64,000 nucleotides of DNA from Halarcobacter mediterraneus (GTDB lineage: Bacteria; Campylobacterota; Campylobacteria; Campylobacterales; Arcobacteraceae), in assembly GCF_004116625.1 (NCBI RefSeq), contig NZ_NXIE01000003.1:1-64000 (forward strand), given 5' to 3'. The position numbers and the translations under genes are program-made. The notes beneath the pieces were generated by a model. The model saw only the letters and a list, made by a program, of their open reading frames with translations, was not told the origin of the DNA and did not search any database. Shown piece by piece: positions 28,744 through 38,728 of the stretch. The first letter of the stretch is position 1. The number at the start of each line of letters is the position of its first letter.

Positions 28744-30758
28744 GTATTCTAAGTAACTTTGTAAAAGAATATAATGAAATATACAATAAGTCAATTGAAA
28801 TAGAATATGAAAAAAGTTTAAGTGGGGATATAAAAAGAGTAAAAGATAAACTTTTAGATGAAAAGTTTCATCCCTCAATACAGTTAAAAAGTATTTTAGA
28901 TAAACAAATTAGAAGAGCAAGATACCCCATGGAAGTTGCAATTACTGGACAATTTTCATCGGGAAAATCAACTTTTTTAAATGCAATACTTTCAAGAAAT
29001 ATTCTACCTACAGGTATTACTCCTGTTACTTCTAAAGTTAATTTTATCAATTATGGAGATGAGTATAAATTAAAGATTACATACTACTCAGGAGCTCATG
29101 AGTACGCACCTATTGAATCAATTGCAGATTTTACAGACCAAAGACAACATGAGATGGCTGATATCAAATATCTAACACTTTATGCACCAATGGATATTTT
29201 AAAAGATATCTCTTTTGTTGATACTCCAGGGCTTAACTCTCAATCTCAAAGTGATACAGATACTACAAGAAGAGTCTTAAGAGATGTTGGTGGAATTATT
29301 TGGCTTACTCTAATTGATAATGCAGGGAAAATGTCAGAAGCAGAAGTACTTGAAGAATATATGGAACACTTTAAAAACAAATCTCTTTGTGTATTAAATC
29401 AAAAAGATAAATTCACAAAAGAACAAATTGAAACTACAACTAATTATATTAAAGATAAATTCTCTAAATATTTTGCTCAAGTTACCCCTATCTCTGCAAA
29501 AATGGCATTAGAATCTAGAGCAGCACATAGTGATATTTTAATACATGATGAATATGAAAAGTTTGTTAACAAATTCAAAGAAGACTTGAAGCTAAATGAT
29601 GTAATTTCATTAAACTTTTTTGAAGAGGATTTCAAAAAGTACAAACAAAAAGTAACAGAAATACAAGACTTAGATTCTTCAGGAAATACTAAATTACTAG
29701 AAGAATCAAATATTCAAGAAGTCTTAGACTTTATTGAAAATACAATTAGACCACAAGCAGCAGAAGCAAAAGAGTATGCTATAAAAAAAGACTTAAGAAG
29801 AATTTGTGATATTCTAGTAAAAGAGTATGAAACAATTATTGGAGTTTATGACTCATTATGTGAAATTTTAGAAGACAGCCAAGAGGAAATCTTAGAAAAC
29901 TTTGATGAAATACATAAAACTTATTCTAAGCAATTATTTACAATTTATAATTCTTTAGAATCAATCATGGAGAAAATGGCTCACGAAACTCATAAAAATA
30001 TAAAAAAACAAAAAGCATATAGATATGAAGAAAAAAGTGGTTTTTTAAGTAAAGACACTTTTGAAAAAATAGAATATGAAACTTATTGGATTGATAGTGA
30101 CAATGTTTACAAAAATCTATTCTATGATGACCAAACTATTGATAAAATGTTTAAAAGAGCTATTAAACAATTAAAAGAAGTGGAGCTTGCAAGTGATGAA
30201 TCATTTAGAAATGTATATAGAGATATCAAACAAAGAATTCATAGATGGCAAGAGCCTTATGAACTTATAAAAAAACATAGAGAAATTGCTTCAGATTTAG
30301 AATTCTCTACTACTAGGCACTTTGCAGCTAAAGTATATGAAAATGTTTTAAGATCTTTTCACCGTGCCATTTTGGAAAACATATCAGCTTTAAGAAAAAA
30401 ATTTGCATATTTTAATGGTGCATTATCTTATTCTTATATACAAACTACTCAAGCTACAATTGCACATTTTGAGCAACAAATCGCGGAATCTGTTGTTTTA
30501 TATGAAAAAGAACCTGCAAAATTCAATATCTATTACCCAAGAGAAGATGAAATTCTGACTAAGCTTAAAGCAAATTTTGGATTTGAAAAAATTGAAGATT
30601 TTTTAACGTCAAAAAGAAACTATCTTTATAAAATTATTCAATATTCTAAAAATCAATATTTAGAAATAAATAAAGATAGAATTACCTTTGTTAGCTCAAA
30701 AAAAGAGAATTACTTAAATAAAATAACTGACCTTAAAAACATTAAAGAAGAGATTTAA
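28740..30758 (+). CDS. Dynamin-like GTPase, second of pair (DLP2-type)
   Basis: A 672-residue dynamin-family GTPase with the G domain near the N-terminus: GQFSSGKS at 70-77, then a TGITPVTS switch I region, VDTPGLNS (G3) and LNQKDK (G4-like). The stalk region is mostly helical. It differs from its partner in having a short N-terminal extension, which in the Campylobacter pair corresponds to the partner that forms the other half of a hetero-oligomer. Translation is coupled to the upstream gene by ATGA overlap. Confidence 0.85.
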   Translation: MSILSNFVKEYNEIYNKSIEIEYEKSLSGDIKRVKDKLLDEKFHPSIQLKSILDKQIRRARYPMEVAITGQFSSGKSTFLNAILSRNILPTGITPVTSKVNFINYGDEYKLKITYYSGAHEYAPIESIADFTDQRQHEMADIKYLTLYAPMDILKDISFVDTPGLNSQSQSDTDTTRRVLRDVGGIIWLTLIDNAGKMSEAEVLEEYMEHFKNKSLCVLNQKDKFTKEQIETTTNYIKDKFSKYFAQVTPISAKMALESRAAHSDILIHDEYEKFVNKFKEDLKLNDVISLNFFEEDFKKYKQKVTEIQDLDSSGNTKLLEESNIQEVLDFIENTIRPQAAEAKEYAIKKDLRRICDILVKEYETIIGVYDSLCEILEDSQEEILENFDEIHKTYSKQLFTIYNSLESIMEKMAHETHKNIKKQKAYRYEEKSGFLSKDTFEKIEYETYWIDSDNVYKNLFYDDQTIDKMFKRAIKQLKEVELASDESFRNVYRDIKQRIHRWQEPYELIKKHREIASDLEFSTTRHFAAKVYENVLRSFHRAILENISALRKKFAYFNGALSYSYIQTTQATIAHFEQQIAESVVLYEKEPAKFNIYYPREDEILTKLKANFGFEKIEDFLTSKRNYLYKIIQYSKNQYLEINKDRITFVSSKKENYLNKITDLKNIKEEI

Positions 30759-30852
30759 AACTCTTCTTTTGTGTAATATTCATATATAGAATTATATTAT
30801 CCTTTTAATATCTTTCTTTAAACTTATTATAATAATAGAGAACCTACTGTGT

Positions 30853-30862
30853 CGAATATTCG
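30853..30862. promoter_or_regulatory. Palindrome in leader of the TPP enzyme gene
   Basis: CGAATATTCG is a perfect 10-base palindrome, more G/C-rich than the surrounding intergenic sequence, 114 bases before the acetolactate-synthase-like start. It could be a regulator site; nothing else in the 217-base gap was recognised. Confidence 0.3.
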
Positions 30863-30975
30863 CACTTAGTTAAAAAAAATCAAAACCTCAAGAAATAATT
30901 AGATTACTTAACAACTATTTAAAACAAATTGTGTGAAACTTTTACAAATATTAATTAAAATAAAATGGAGATAAG

Positions 30976-32631
30976 ATGAACGCATCAGATTTATTTATTA
31001 AAGCGTTAGAAAATGAAGGTGTTGAATATATATTTGGTATTCCTGGAGAAGAAAATTTAGACTTACTAGAAGCACTTAGAAAATCAAAGAAAATCAAGTT
31101 AATCTTAACTAGACATGAACAAGGTGCAGGCTTTATGGCTGCTACTTATGGTAGGTTAACAGGAAAAGTTGGTGTATGTATCTCAACTTTAGGGCCTGGA
31201 GCTACTAACTTTGCTACTGCTGCTGCATATGCACAATTAGGTGCTATGCCAATACTTATGATTACTGGTCAAAAACCAATTAAAAAATCTAAGCAAGGTA
31301 GATTCCAAATCATTGATATCGTTAGAATGATGAGACCAATGACAAAATATGCTAAACAAATTGTAAATGGTAACAATGTTCCTTCTATAGTAAGAGAAGC
31401 ATTTAAGATTGCTACAACTGAAAGACCAGGTGCAGTTCACATTGAGTTCCCTGAAGATATTTCGGCTGAAGAAGATGTAGATGATAATATCTATCCAGTT
31501 CAAGCATTTCAATATCCACAAGCTCATAAAAAAGCTATTGCCGATGCAGTTAAAATGATTGAAAAGGCAGAAAGACCATTGTTATGTATTGGTAATGCTG
31601 CAAATAGAGATAATATCTCTACTGCATTAACTGATTTCGTTAATGAAACTGGTATTCCTTTCTTCTCAACTCAAATGGGTAAAGGTGTTGTTGATGAAAA
31701 CCATAAATTATGTTTATCAACTGCTGCACTTTCAAAAGATGACTTTATCCACTGCGCAATTGATAAAGCTGACTTAATTATTAATGTTGGTCATGATGTA
31801 ATTGAAAAGCCACCATTCTTTATGGAAAATGAAGAAGGAGCTACAAAAGTATTACACATAAACTTCTTTCCATCAGAAGTTGATGATACTTATTTCCCAC
31901 AACTTGATGTAGTAGGTGATATCTCTTCAAGTATAGAAAGAATCACAAATAATATTTCTAAACAAGAACACTGGGACTTTGATTACTATGTAAGATTAGC
32001 AGATGAGATTAGAAATAGACTTTCTAAATACTTTGGTGATACAAGATTCCCTATCTTACCACAAAGAGCAGTTAGAACTATTAGACAAACTTTAACAAGT
32101 GATGATGATATTGTAACACTTGATAATGGTGTTTATAAAATCTGGTTTGCAAGAAACTATAGATGTGCTAAGCCTAACACACTATTATTAGATAATGCTC
32201 TTGCTACAATGGGTGCTGGACTTCCATCTGGTATGGCAGCTAAAATGGTAAACCCTGATTCTAAAGTTGTTGCAGTTTGTGGTGATGGTGGATTCATGAT
32301 GAATGACCAAGAAATGGAAACTGCTGTAAGATTAGGTCTAGATTTAACAGTAATTATTCTAAATGACAACGCATATGGAATGATTAAATGGAAACAAACA
32401 GGTATGGGATTCGATACTTTCGGATTAGATTTAGATAATCCTGATTTTGTTAAATTTGCAGAGTCTTTTGGTGCGAAAGGTTATAGACCAGAATCTTGTG
32501 AAGAGTTTGAAGAAACATTAGAAAAATGTGTAAATTCAAAAGGTGTTCACCTAATTGACTTAGCAGTAGATTATTCACTAAATCATTCTATTTTAAATGA
32601 TTTATTAGCAAATAAAACTTGTATGATATAA
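30976..32631 (+). CDS. Acetolactate synthase family TPP enzyme
   Basis: A 551-residue thiamine diphosphate enzyme. The activating Glu48 is in TRHEQGAGFMAA, the central domain is intact, and the TPP/Mg site is GDGGFMMNDQE followed by LNDNAYGM near residue 470. It resembles the catabolic-type acetolactate synthase large subunit (AlsS/IlvB group), and no small regulatory subunit is adjacent. It sits 29 bases before the first ALDH copy on the same strand, so the two look like one unit and the TPP enzyme may make or use an aldehyde-linked intermediate. It does not look like sulfoacetaldehyde acetyltransferase. The family is clear; the substrate is not. Confidence 0.8.
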   Translation: MNASDLFIKALENEGVEYIFGIPGEENLDLLEALRKSKKIKLILTRHEQGAGFMAATYGRLTGKVGVCISTLGPGATNFATAAAYAQLGAMPILMITGQKPIKKSKQGRFQIIDIVRMMRPMTKYAKQIVNGNNVPSIVREAFKIATTERPGAVHIEFPEDISAEEDVDDNIYPVQAFQYPQAHKKAIADAVKMIEKAERPLLCIGNAANRDNISTALTDFVNETGIPFFSTQMGKGVVDENHKLCLSTAALSKDDFIHCAIDKADLIINVGHDVIEKPPFFMENEEGATKVLHINFFPSEVDDTYFPQLDVVGDISSSIERITNNISKQEHWDFDYYVRLADEIRNRLSKYFGDTRFPILPQRAVRTIRQTLTSDDDIVTLDNGVYKIWFARNYRCAKPNTLLLDNALATMGAGLPSGMAAKMVNPDSKVVAVCGDGGFMMNDQEMETAVRLGLDLTVIILNDNAYGMIKWKQTGMGFDTFGLDLDNPDFVKFAESFGAKGYRPESCEEFEETLEKCVNSKGVHLIDLAVDYSLNHSILNDLLANKTCMI

Positions 32632-32651
32632 TAATAAAAAAACCAAAGTAA

Positions 32652-34061
32652 AGGAAAAGAATGAAAACAATAGAAGTAAAATCACCATATGATGATAGTG
32701 TAGTTGGAGAAGTTCCATTTACAAGTATTGAAGGTGTTGAAAAAGCAATTGATATTGCACATGAAAGATTTTTAGATGTTGATAACTGGATTCCTAAGTT
32801 TAAAAGAGTTGAAATCTTAGAAAAGCTTATGGAAATTATGTCTTCTCAAGTTGAAGAACTTACTATTCTTTGTGCTAGTGAAGGTGGTAAACCTTACATT
32901 GATTCTAAAGTTGAAGTTCAAAGAGCTATCAATGGTGTTAAGATTGCTATTGAGCAAATTGGTTTACAAGAAGGTCATGAAATTGCTATGGGTCATACTG
33001 CTTCATCTGCAAACAGAATGGCTTATACTATGAAAGAACCTATTGGGGTTGTTGCTGCTATCTCTGCATTTAACCATCCTTTTAACTTAGCTATTCACCA
33101 AGTGATCCCTGCTCTTGCTGTTGGTTGTCCTGTTATTATTAGACCTGCTACTCAAACTCCTATGTCTGCTGTTAGACTTATCGAGTTACTTAAAGAAGCT
33201 GGTCTTCCTGATGGTTGGGCTCAAGCTGTTGTTTGTGATAGACAAGGTGGAGAGTTATTAGTTACATCTCCTAAGACTGCTTTCTTTACTTTTATTGGTT
33301 CTGGTCCTGTTGGTTGGTATCTTAATTCTAAATCATCTCCTGGTACTAGATCTGCTTTAGAGCATGGTGGAGTTGCTCCTGTTATTGTTGAGCCTGATGC
33401 TGACATTGATGCTATGATCCCTGATTTAGGTAAAGGTGGTTTTTATCATGCTGGGCAAGTTTGTGTTTCTGTTCAGAGAGTTTATGTTCATGAATCTATT
33501 GTTGATGATGTTGCTTCTAGATTAACTGACTATGCTTCTAAGCTTGTTGTTGGTAACCAATTAGATCCTAAAACTGAAGTTGGTCCACTTATTAACAATG
33601 CTGAAGTTGACAGAGTTGAAGAGTGGGTTAATGAGGCTGTTACTAAAGGTGGTAAAATTTTAACTGGTGGTAAGAGAATCTCTAATTCTTGTTATGAGCC
33701 TACTGTTATTTTAAATCCTTCTGATGACGCTATTGTTTCTCAGAAAGAGGTATTTGGTCCTGTTGTTATTATTTATTCATACAAAGACATTAATGAGGCT
33801 ATTTCTAGAGCTAATTCTTTAGATGTTTCTTTCCAAGCTGCTGTATTCACTAAGAACATTGACACTGCTTTAAAATCTGTTAAGAAATTAAATGGTACTA
33901 CTATTATGGTTAATGATCATACTGCATTTAGAGTTGACTGGATGCCGTTTGGTGGTGCTAAAACTTCTGGTTTAGGTTTAGGTGGTATCCCTGATTCTAT
34001 GAATGAAATGCAAAATCAAAAAATGATGGTTATTAAATCTCCTGAGTTATAATCCTCTTTT
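32652..34061 (+). repeat. Direct repeat A (ALDH unit, copy 1)
   Basis: A 1,410-base segment running from the ribosome site to nine bases past the stop codon. It recurs at 43766-45175 in the same orientation, and by eye there is a single base difference (T at 32699, C at 43813, synonymous). Identity stops abruptly on both sides. Confidence 0.95.
32661..34052 (+). CDS. Aldehyde dehydrogenase, copy 1
   Basis: A 463-residue NAD(P)-dependent aldehyde dehydrogenase. Asn138 (AFNHP), Glu234 (LEHGG) and the nucleophile Cys268 (GQVCVSVQR) are in place. The usual lysine of the cofactor-binding KPA motif is replaced by arginine (RPATQTP, Arg161), and LEHGG replaces the common LELGG, as in lactaldehyde/semialdehyde-type relatives. 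It would oxidise a small aldehyde or semialdehyde to the acid. From about codon 60 it favours T-ending codons (GCT, CCT, GTT, TCT) much more than its neighbours. It follows the TPP enzyme gene and ends in a strong terminator. The protein encoded at 43775-45166 is identical. Confidence 0.88.
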   Translation: MKTIEVKSPYDDSVVGEVPFTSIEGVEKAIDIAHERFLDVDNWIPKFKRVEILEKLMEIMSSQVEELTILCASEGGKPYIDSKVEVQRAINGVKIAIEQIGLQEGHEIAMGHTASSANRMAYTMKEPIGVVAAISAFNHPFNLAIHQVIPALAVGCPVIIRPATQTPMSAVRLIELLKEAGLPDGWAQAVVCDRQGGELLVTSPKTAFFTFIGSGPVGWYLNSKSSPGTRSALEHGGVAPVIVEPDADIDAMIPDLGKGGFYHAGQVCVSVQRVYVHESIVDDVASRLTDYASKLVVGNQLDPKTEVGPLINNAEVDRVEEWVNEAVTKGGKILTGGKRISNSCYEPTVILNPSDDAIVSQKEVFGPVVIIYSYKDINEAISRANSLDVSFQAAVFTKNIDTALKSVKKLNGTTIMVNDHTAFRVDWMPFGGAKTSGLGLGGIPDSMNEMQNQKMMVIKSPEL

Positions 34062-34069
34062 TTTATCTT

Positions 34070-34093
34070 AGGAGGGGTCACCCCTCCTTTTCT
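34070..34093 (+). terminator. Strong terminator after ALDH copy 1
   Basis: A GC-rich perfect stem AGGAGGGG/CCCCTCCT with loop TCA and a T run directly follow the repeat unit. It lies outside the duplicated segment; copy 2 has a different downstream sequence. Confidence 0.88.
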
Positions 34094-34117
34094 TTACTCT
34101 TTTTTTAGCATTAGAGA

Positions 34118-34849
34118 TTAAGACTCATGCATATATCCCATACCATAAATATTTTTTATATGTAAATCTGGTGCTTTTTTTCGTAAACGATAAATAAGAC
34201 TTTTTAAATGTGTTATATCTGCATTTAAATCAAATTCTTCAAACCAAATAATATCTATAAGTTCATCTACTGTACATATTTTCCCATTATTTTCCAATAT
34301 TGTTTCTACAAATCTAATTTCATTTTTTGTTAAGTTTATTGCTTTATTATCTTTAATTAATTTTTTCTTTTTCTTATCCCAAAATAAAGATTCATTTATT
34401 CTTATAATATCTTCATTTTTATTTAAGTTGTTATGATAAATTTGACTACATAATTTAAATATATCTTCTAAAAAAGTTGAATAATCAATAGGTTTTGTAA
34501 AAAACTGATGAATACCTAAATTAACTAATGGTAATAAATAGTTAAATTCATTTCTAGCAGATAAAATTATAACTAATTGATCTTCTTTGATTTTATATAA
34601 AGATTCAACTAATTCCACTCCATCATAATTTGGCATTTTTATATCTGAAATAACTAAATCATAATAGCTATTTGTCTTATTATAATATTCTTTATATTTA
34701 TTAAGAGCATCTAGCCCATCAATAGCTGTTGAGACTTTTGGAAAAATATCTTTGAGTAATTCAGAAAACTCTTTTCTAAAATCTACATCATCTTCTACAA
34801 AAAGTACATTAAGATTTTTAGTATATTTTTTTAATAAGTCATAATCCAT
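34118..34849 (-). CDS. OmpR-type response regulator
   Basis: A 243-residue regulator with a receiver domain (about 12-135) whose acidic pocket is Glu19-Asp20-Asp21, phospho-acceptor Asp69 (ISDIKMP) and Lys in FFTKPID. A winged-helix DNA-binding domain follows (about 155-243; TKNEIRFVE and YGMGYM). It is divergent from the REC-kinase gene with a 180-base shared control region, so the kinases at 35030 and 36248 are its likely partners. Target genes are presumably nearby, such as the TRAP/aminotransferase operon; that is inference. Confidence 0.85.
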   Translation of the reverse strand: MDYDLLKKYTKNLNVLFVEDDVDFRKEFSELLKDIFPKVSTAIDGLDALNKYKEYYNKTNSYYDLVISDIKMPNYDGVELVESLYKIKEDQLVIILSARNEFNYLLPLVNLGIHQFFTKPIDYSTFLEDIFKLCSQIYHNNLNKNEDIIRINESLFWDKKKKKLIKDNKAINLTKNEIRFVETILENNGKICTVDELIDIIWFEEFDLNADITHLKSLIYRLRKKAPDLHIKNIYGMGYMHES

Positions 34850-34870
34850 TAAATCCCTTCAAAATATAGT

Positions 34871-34957
34871 ATTATGAAATATATTAGCATTTTATTTCTT
34901 ATATTTATACATAAATTTGACATTTGAAATAGTTTCATAATATATAACTATTATGAA
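34871..34957. promoter_or_regulatory. ATTATGAA half-sites between regulator and kinase
   Basis: ATTATGAA occurs at 34871-34878 and 34950-34957, and its complement TTCATAAT at 34934-34941. The last two form an inverted repeat with an 8-base centre. A further ACTAC-N6-GTAGT inverted repeat lies at 34985-35000 near the kinase start. These are candidate sites for the divergent response regulator. Confidence 0.35.
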
Positions 34958-35029
34958 TTATATGATACATTTGAATATTATTTGACTACTATTTGGTAGT
35001 ATACTTATAAAAAAGCAAAAAGAGATATC

Positions 35030-36223
35030 ATGTTAGAAAATGAAATTTTAAAAAATATTACTGTTCTTTATGCTGAAGATGAATCTATAATTCAAGAAGG
35101 AATAACTGAAACTTTAAATCTTTTTGAAATAAATGTACTTTGTGCTAAAAATGGACAAGAAGGTTTATCTATTTTTAAAAACTTTTCTGAGAAAATAGAC
35201 TTAATTTTAACAGATATAAAAATGCCTAAACTTGATGGCTTAGGGATGATTGAAGAAATTAGAAAAATAGATAAAAATATCCCTATAATTATTACAACTG
35301 CACACCAAGAAACAAATTTTTTAATGCAGTCTATTGAGTCAAATATTAGTGCTTATGTATTAAAACCCATTGATATTTATAAATTAAAAGAAAGTCTTAT
35401 TAAAGCAATTGAGTCAAAAATATTAAAAGAAGAATTAATAGAAAAAAATAAAAAATTAGAAATAGAAATTCAGAAAAATAAAGAAAATCAGCAAATTATT
35501 GAAACACAATCAAGATTTGCAGCAATGGGAGAGATGATAAATATGATTGCCCACCAATGGAGACAACCTTTAGCATCTATAGGAACTGCTTCATTTAACT
35601 TAAAATATAAACTACTTTCAAATAAATTTAATTTAGAAACTGCCAAAGGGAGAGAAGAACAAACTCTTTTTTTTACACAGAAACTTGATGAAATAGAGTT
35701 TTATGTACAAAATCTCACTACAACAATTGATGATTTTAGAAATTTTTATAAAAGTGACAAAAAACTTATAAATACTAATATTGAAACTCCTATAAAAAAT
35801 GCTTTAAAAATTATTGAAAAAGATTTAGAAGCTAATAACATAAAAGTAGAACTTGATTTAGAAAGTAAAAAAGAAATCCATATTTATGAAAATGAACTTA
35901 TGCATGTCTTTATGAATATGTTAAAAAATGCTCAAGATAAATTTTTAGAAAAAAATATAGACAAGGCAAAAATTCAAATTAAAACTTTTGATACTAAAGA
36001 TAGTGTAGAAATAGAAATTTGTGATAATGGAGGGGAAATAGAAGAAAAAAATCTGAATATTATTTTTGAACCTTATTTTTCAACAAAAAAAGAGAAGAAT
36101 GGAACAGGTATCGGTTTATATATGTCTAAAATTATAATTGAAAATAATCATAAAGGAAATCTTAATGTTTGTAATAAGCAAGGTAATGTTTGCTTTTCAA
36201 TAATATTACATTCTATGATATAA
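35030..36223 (+). CDS. Receiver-histidine kinase hybrid
   Basis: A 397-residue soluble protein with an N-terminal receiver domain (1-125; Asp62 in LTDIKMP, Lys in LKPID), a coiled linker (about 128-160), a HisKA-like H-box with His175 in IAHQWRQPL, and a HATPase domain (N-box near MNMLKNAQD, G-box GTGIGLYMS). There is no membrane segment, so it senses inside the cell or is driven by phosphotransfer to its own receiver. The reverse order (receiver first, kinase last) is common in Campylobacterota. It lies 24 bases upstream of the dual-sensor kinase and probably works with it. Confidence 0.85.
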   Translation: MLENEILKNITVLYAEDESIIQEGITETLNLFEINVLCAKNGQEGLSIFKNFSEKIDLILTDIKMPKLDGLGMIEEIRKIDKNIPIIITTAHQETNFLMQSIESNISAYVLKPIDIYKLKESLIKAIESKILKEELIEKNKKLEIEIQKNKENQQIIETQSRFAAMGEMINMIAHQWRQPLASIGTASFNLKYKLLSNKFNLETAKGREEQTLFFTQKLDEIEFYVQNLTTTIDDFRNFYKSDKKLINTNIETPIKNALKIIEKDLEANNIKVELDLESKKEIHIYENELMHVFMNMLKNAQDKFLEKNIDKAKIQIKTFDTKDSVEIEICDNGGEIEEKNLNIIFEPYFSTKKEKNGTGIGLYMSKIIIENNHKGNLNVCNKQGNVCFSIILHSMI

Positions 36224-36247
36224 TTACAAAAACGCTGGAGCTTTTGA

Positions 36248-38728
36248 TTGAAATTTATTGTTATTATCTCTTTATTTTTTGCAAGCATTTTATTTGCAGA
36301 TTCATCATCCTTAACTGAAGAAGAAAAACAATGGATAAAAAACAATGAAGTACGAATAGGTTTATCTGAACTTTACCCTTTAACTTATATCAATAAAGAT
36401 ACACAAATGGATGGTTTTGTTAGTGATATACTAAAACTAATAATTAAAAAATATAATATTAATACTAAAATAACAAAAGTGAAACAAGCCGCAATTCCAC
36501 TTGCTATTAAAGAAAATAGAATTGATATTGCACCTATAATAAATAATGAAAAGATAGAAAATACTCTAGGTGTCTATTCTTCAGAAATTTTACAAATTAA
36601 AAGAGTTTTATTTGTAAAAAAAGAAGATAAAAGTATAAAATCTTTTAATGATTTAAAAGGTAAGAAAATTGCAGTTGTTAATCAACTAGGAACAATACCT
36701 CACATAAAGAAAAAATATATAAATATAAAAGTAGAAAGAACTAATAATATAAAAGAATCTGTACAAAAACTTTTAGCTGGTGAAGTTAATGCTCTTGTTG
36801 CTTCTCCAATTATTATACAAGAATATTTAGAAGAAAACTTGATTATTGATTTAAAAGCAATGCCCTTAATAACTTTTGAACCATCAAAATTATATTTTTT
36901 TACAAGTAAAGATAAAACATACTTACAATCAATTCTAGAAAAAGGATTAAATTCTATTTCAATAAAAGAAGAAAAAGAACTTTTTGATAAATGGTTTTTA
37001 AAAGATTTAGCTAATTTACCAATAATCTTTACAAAGGAAGAAATTAATTATTTAGATAAAAGAACTAATATTAAATTATGTGTTGACCCAGACTGGATGC
37101 CTTATGAAAAAATAGAAAATCATAAACACATTGGAATTGTTGCAGACTATATGAAAAACTTTGAAAAAAAAATTGGAGTTCCACTAAAACTTATAGAAAC
37201 AAAAGATTGGACACAAGCCCTTGATTTTATGAAAACTAGAAGATGTGATGTTTTGTCTTTTGTAATGGATATAGAATCTAGACGTGGATATATGAACTTT
37301 ACAAAGCCATATGTTACAGCACCTTTAGTTTTAGTTACAAAAAGAAATGTTAGTTTTATTAGTGATTTAAAAGATTTAACCAATAAAAGAATTGGTATTC
37401 AAAAGAATTTTGCTTATAATGAAATAATAAGAAACAAATATCCAGACCTTGAAATAGTAGATGTTGAACATTTAAGAGCTGGATTAAAAAAAGTTGAGAG
37501 AGGAGAAATATTTGGACAAGTTACTACCCATCTAAATGTTGCATATGCTTTTCAAGAAGAGTTTTATGGTAGTTTACAAATATCAGGTAAATTTGATGAG
37601 AGATGGCAACTATCAGTTGGAATAAGAAACGATGACCCCATACTCTTAAATATCTTTGAAAAAGTAGTTAACTCAATAAGTGAAGAAACTAGACAAAAAA
37701 TTATTAGCAAATGGGTAACAGTTAAATATGAAAAAAGTATTGACTATAAACTCTTTTGGAGTATTATAGGATTTTTATCATTTATTCTTTTATTAATATT
37801 ATATACTTATCTTGTTCAACACAGATATATAAAAAAACTGAAAAAAGCAAAAGAAGAAATAGAAGTATTAAATAGTACATTAGAAGATAAAGTGCAACTT
37901 AGAACTCGAGAATTAGAACTTTCTAATAAAAAACTTAAACTTAAAACTTCAGAACTTGAGAATTTAAATAATAACTTAGATACAAAAATAAAAGAAGAAA
38001 TAAATAATAGAAAAAAACAAGAGCAACTTTTAATACAACAATCAAAACTTGCAGAAATGGGAGAAATGATAAGTATGATTGCACATCAATGGAGACAACC
38101 TTTAAGTGCATTAAGTACTATAATTCAAAATATTCATTTACGTCACTCTCTTAACAAACTAGATAAAGAGTACTTAGATAAACAAAGAGTTTTAAGTAAT
38201 GCTCTTACAGAGAAAATGTCAATTACAATTGATGATTTTAGAAACTTTTTTAAGCCAAACAAAGAAAAACACACTTTTTCTATAAAAGATGCTATTCATC
38301 AAACAATATTTCTTATTGATGATAGTTTTAAAAGTCATAATATTAAAATTGAAAGTGAGATTTCTGATGATATAACAATTTATGGTTTTAAAAATGAACT
38401 TTCTCAAGTTTTATTAAATATTCTTACTAATTCAAAGGATGCATTTTTAGAAAAGAACATAGAAAGTCCATATATAAAAATAAAAACTAAACACCTTCAA
38501 ACCCATATTAAAATATTGATTTCTGATAATGCTGGTGGAATTAATGAATCAATAATAAATAAAATTTTTGAACCTTATTTTACAACTAAAGACAGCTATA
38601 ATGGAACAGGTCTTGGTTTATATATGAGTAAAATGATTATAGAACAAAATATGCAAGGACAGCTAAGTGCTAAAAATATTCAAGACGGTGTTCAATTTTC
38701 TATTTATATTCCTATTAACTTAAAATAA
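36248..38728 (+). CDS. Histidine kinase with two periplasmic binding domains
   Basis: An 826-residue sensor kinase: signal sequence, two consecutive family 3 solute-binding-type domains (about 25-255 and 265-490), a membrane helix (about 500-522), a coiled coil (about 530-595), H-box His613 in IAHQWRQPL, and a HATPase domain ending in GTGLGLYMSK. The start is TTG at 36248, with GGAG seven bases upstream and a clean signal peptide behind it. The two binding domains suggest sensing of amino acids or organic acids. It has no receiver of its own, so it should signal through the receiver-kinase upstream or the response regulator at 34118. Confidence 0.87.
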   Translation: MKFIVIISLFFASILFADSSSLTEEEKQWIKNNEVRIGLSELYPLTYINKDTQMDGFVSDILKLIIKKYNINTKITKVKQAAIPLAIKENRIDIAPIINNEKIENTLGVYSSEILQIKRVLFVKKEDKSIKSFNDLKGKKIAVVNQLGTIPHIKKKYINIKVERTNNIKESVQKLLAGEVNALVASPIIIQEYLEENLIIDLKAMPLITFEPSKLYFFTSKDKTYLQSILEKGLNSISIKEEKELFDKWFLKDLANLPIIFTKEEINYLDKRTNIKLCVDPDWMPYEKIENHKHIGIVADYMKNFEKKIGVPLKLIETKDWTQALDFMKTRRCDVLSFVMDIESRRGYMNFTKPYVTAPLVLVTKRNVSFISDLKDLTNKRIGIQKNFAYNEIIRNKYPDLEIVDVEHLRAGLKKVERGEIFGQVTTHLNVAYAFQEEFYGSLQISGKFDERWQLSVGIRNDDPILLNIFEKVVNSISEETRQKIISKWVTVKYEKSIDYKLFWSIIGFLSFILLLILYTYLVQHRYIKKLKKAKEEIEVLNSTLEDKVQLRTRELELSNKKLKLKTSELENLNNNLDTKIKEEINNRKKQEQLLIQQSKLAEMGEMISMIAHQWRQPLSALSTIIQNIHLRHSLNKLDKEYLDKQRVLSNALTEKMSITIDDFRNFFKPNKEKHTFSIKDAIHQTIFLIDDSFKSHNIKIESEISDDITIYGFKNELSQVLLNILTNSKDAFLEKNIESPYIKIKTKHLQTHIKILISDNAGGINESIINKIFEPYFTTKDSYNGTGLGLYMSKMIIEQNMQGQLSAKNIQDGVQFSIYIPINLK

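Noticed and set aside
30976-32631. Sulfoacetaldehyde acetyltransferase (Xsc), which would make this a taurine pathway
   Set aside because: The N-terminal motifs (GIPGEENLDLLEAL, HEQGAGFMA) are of the acetolactate synthase type and do not resemble Xsc; phosphotransacetylase is also absent.
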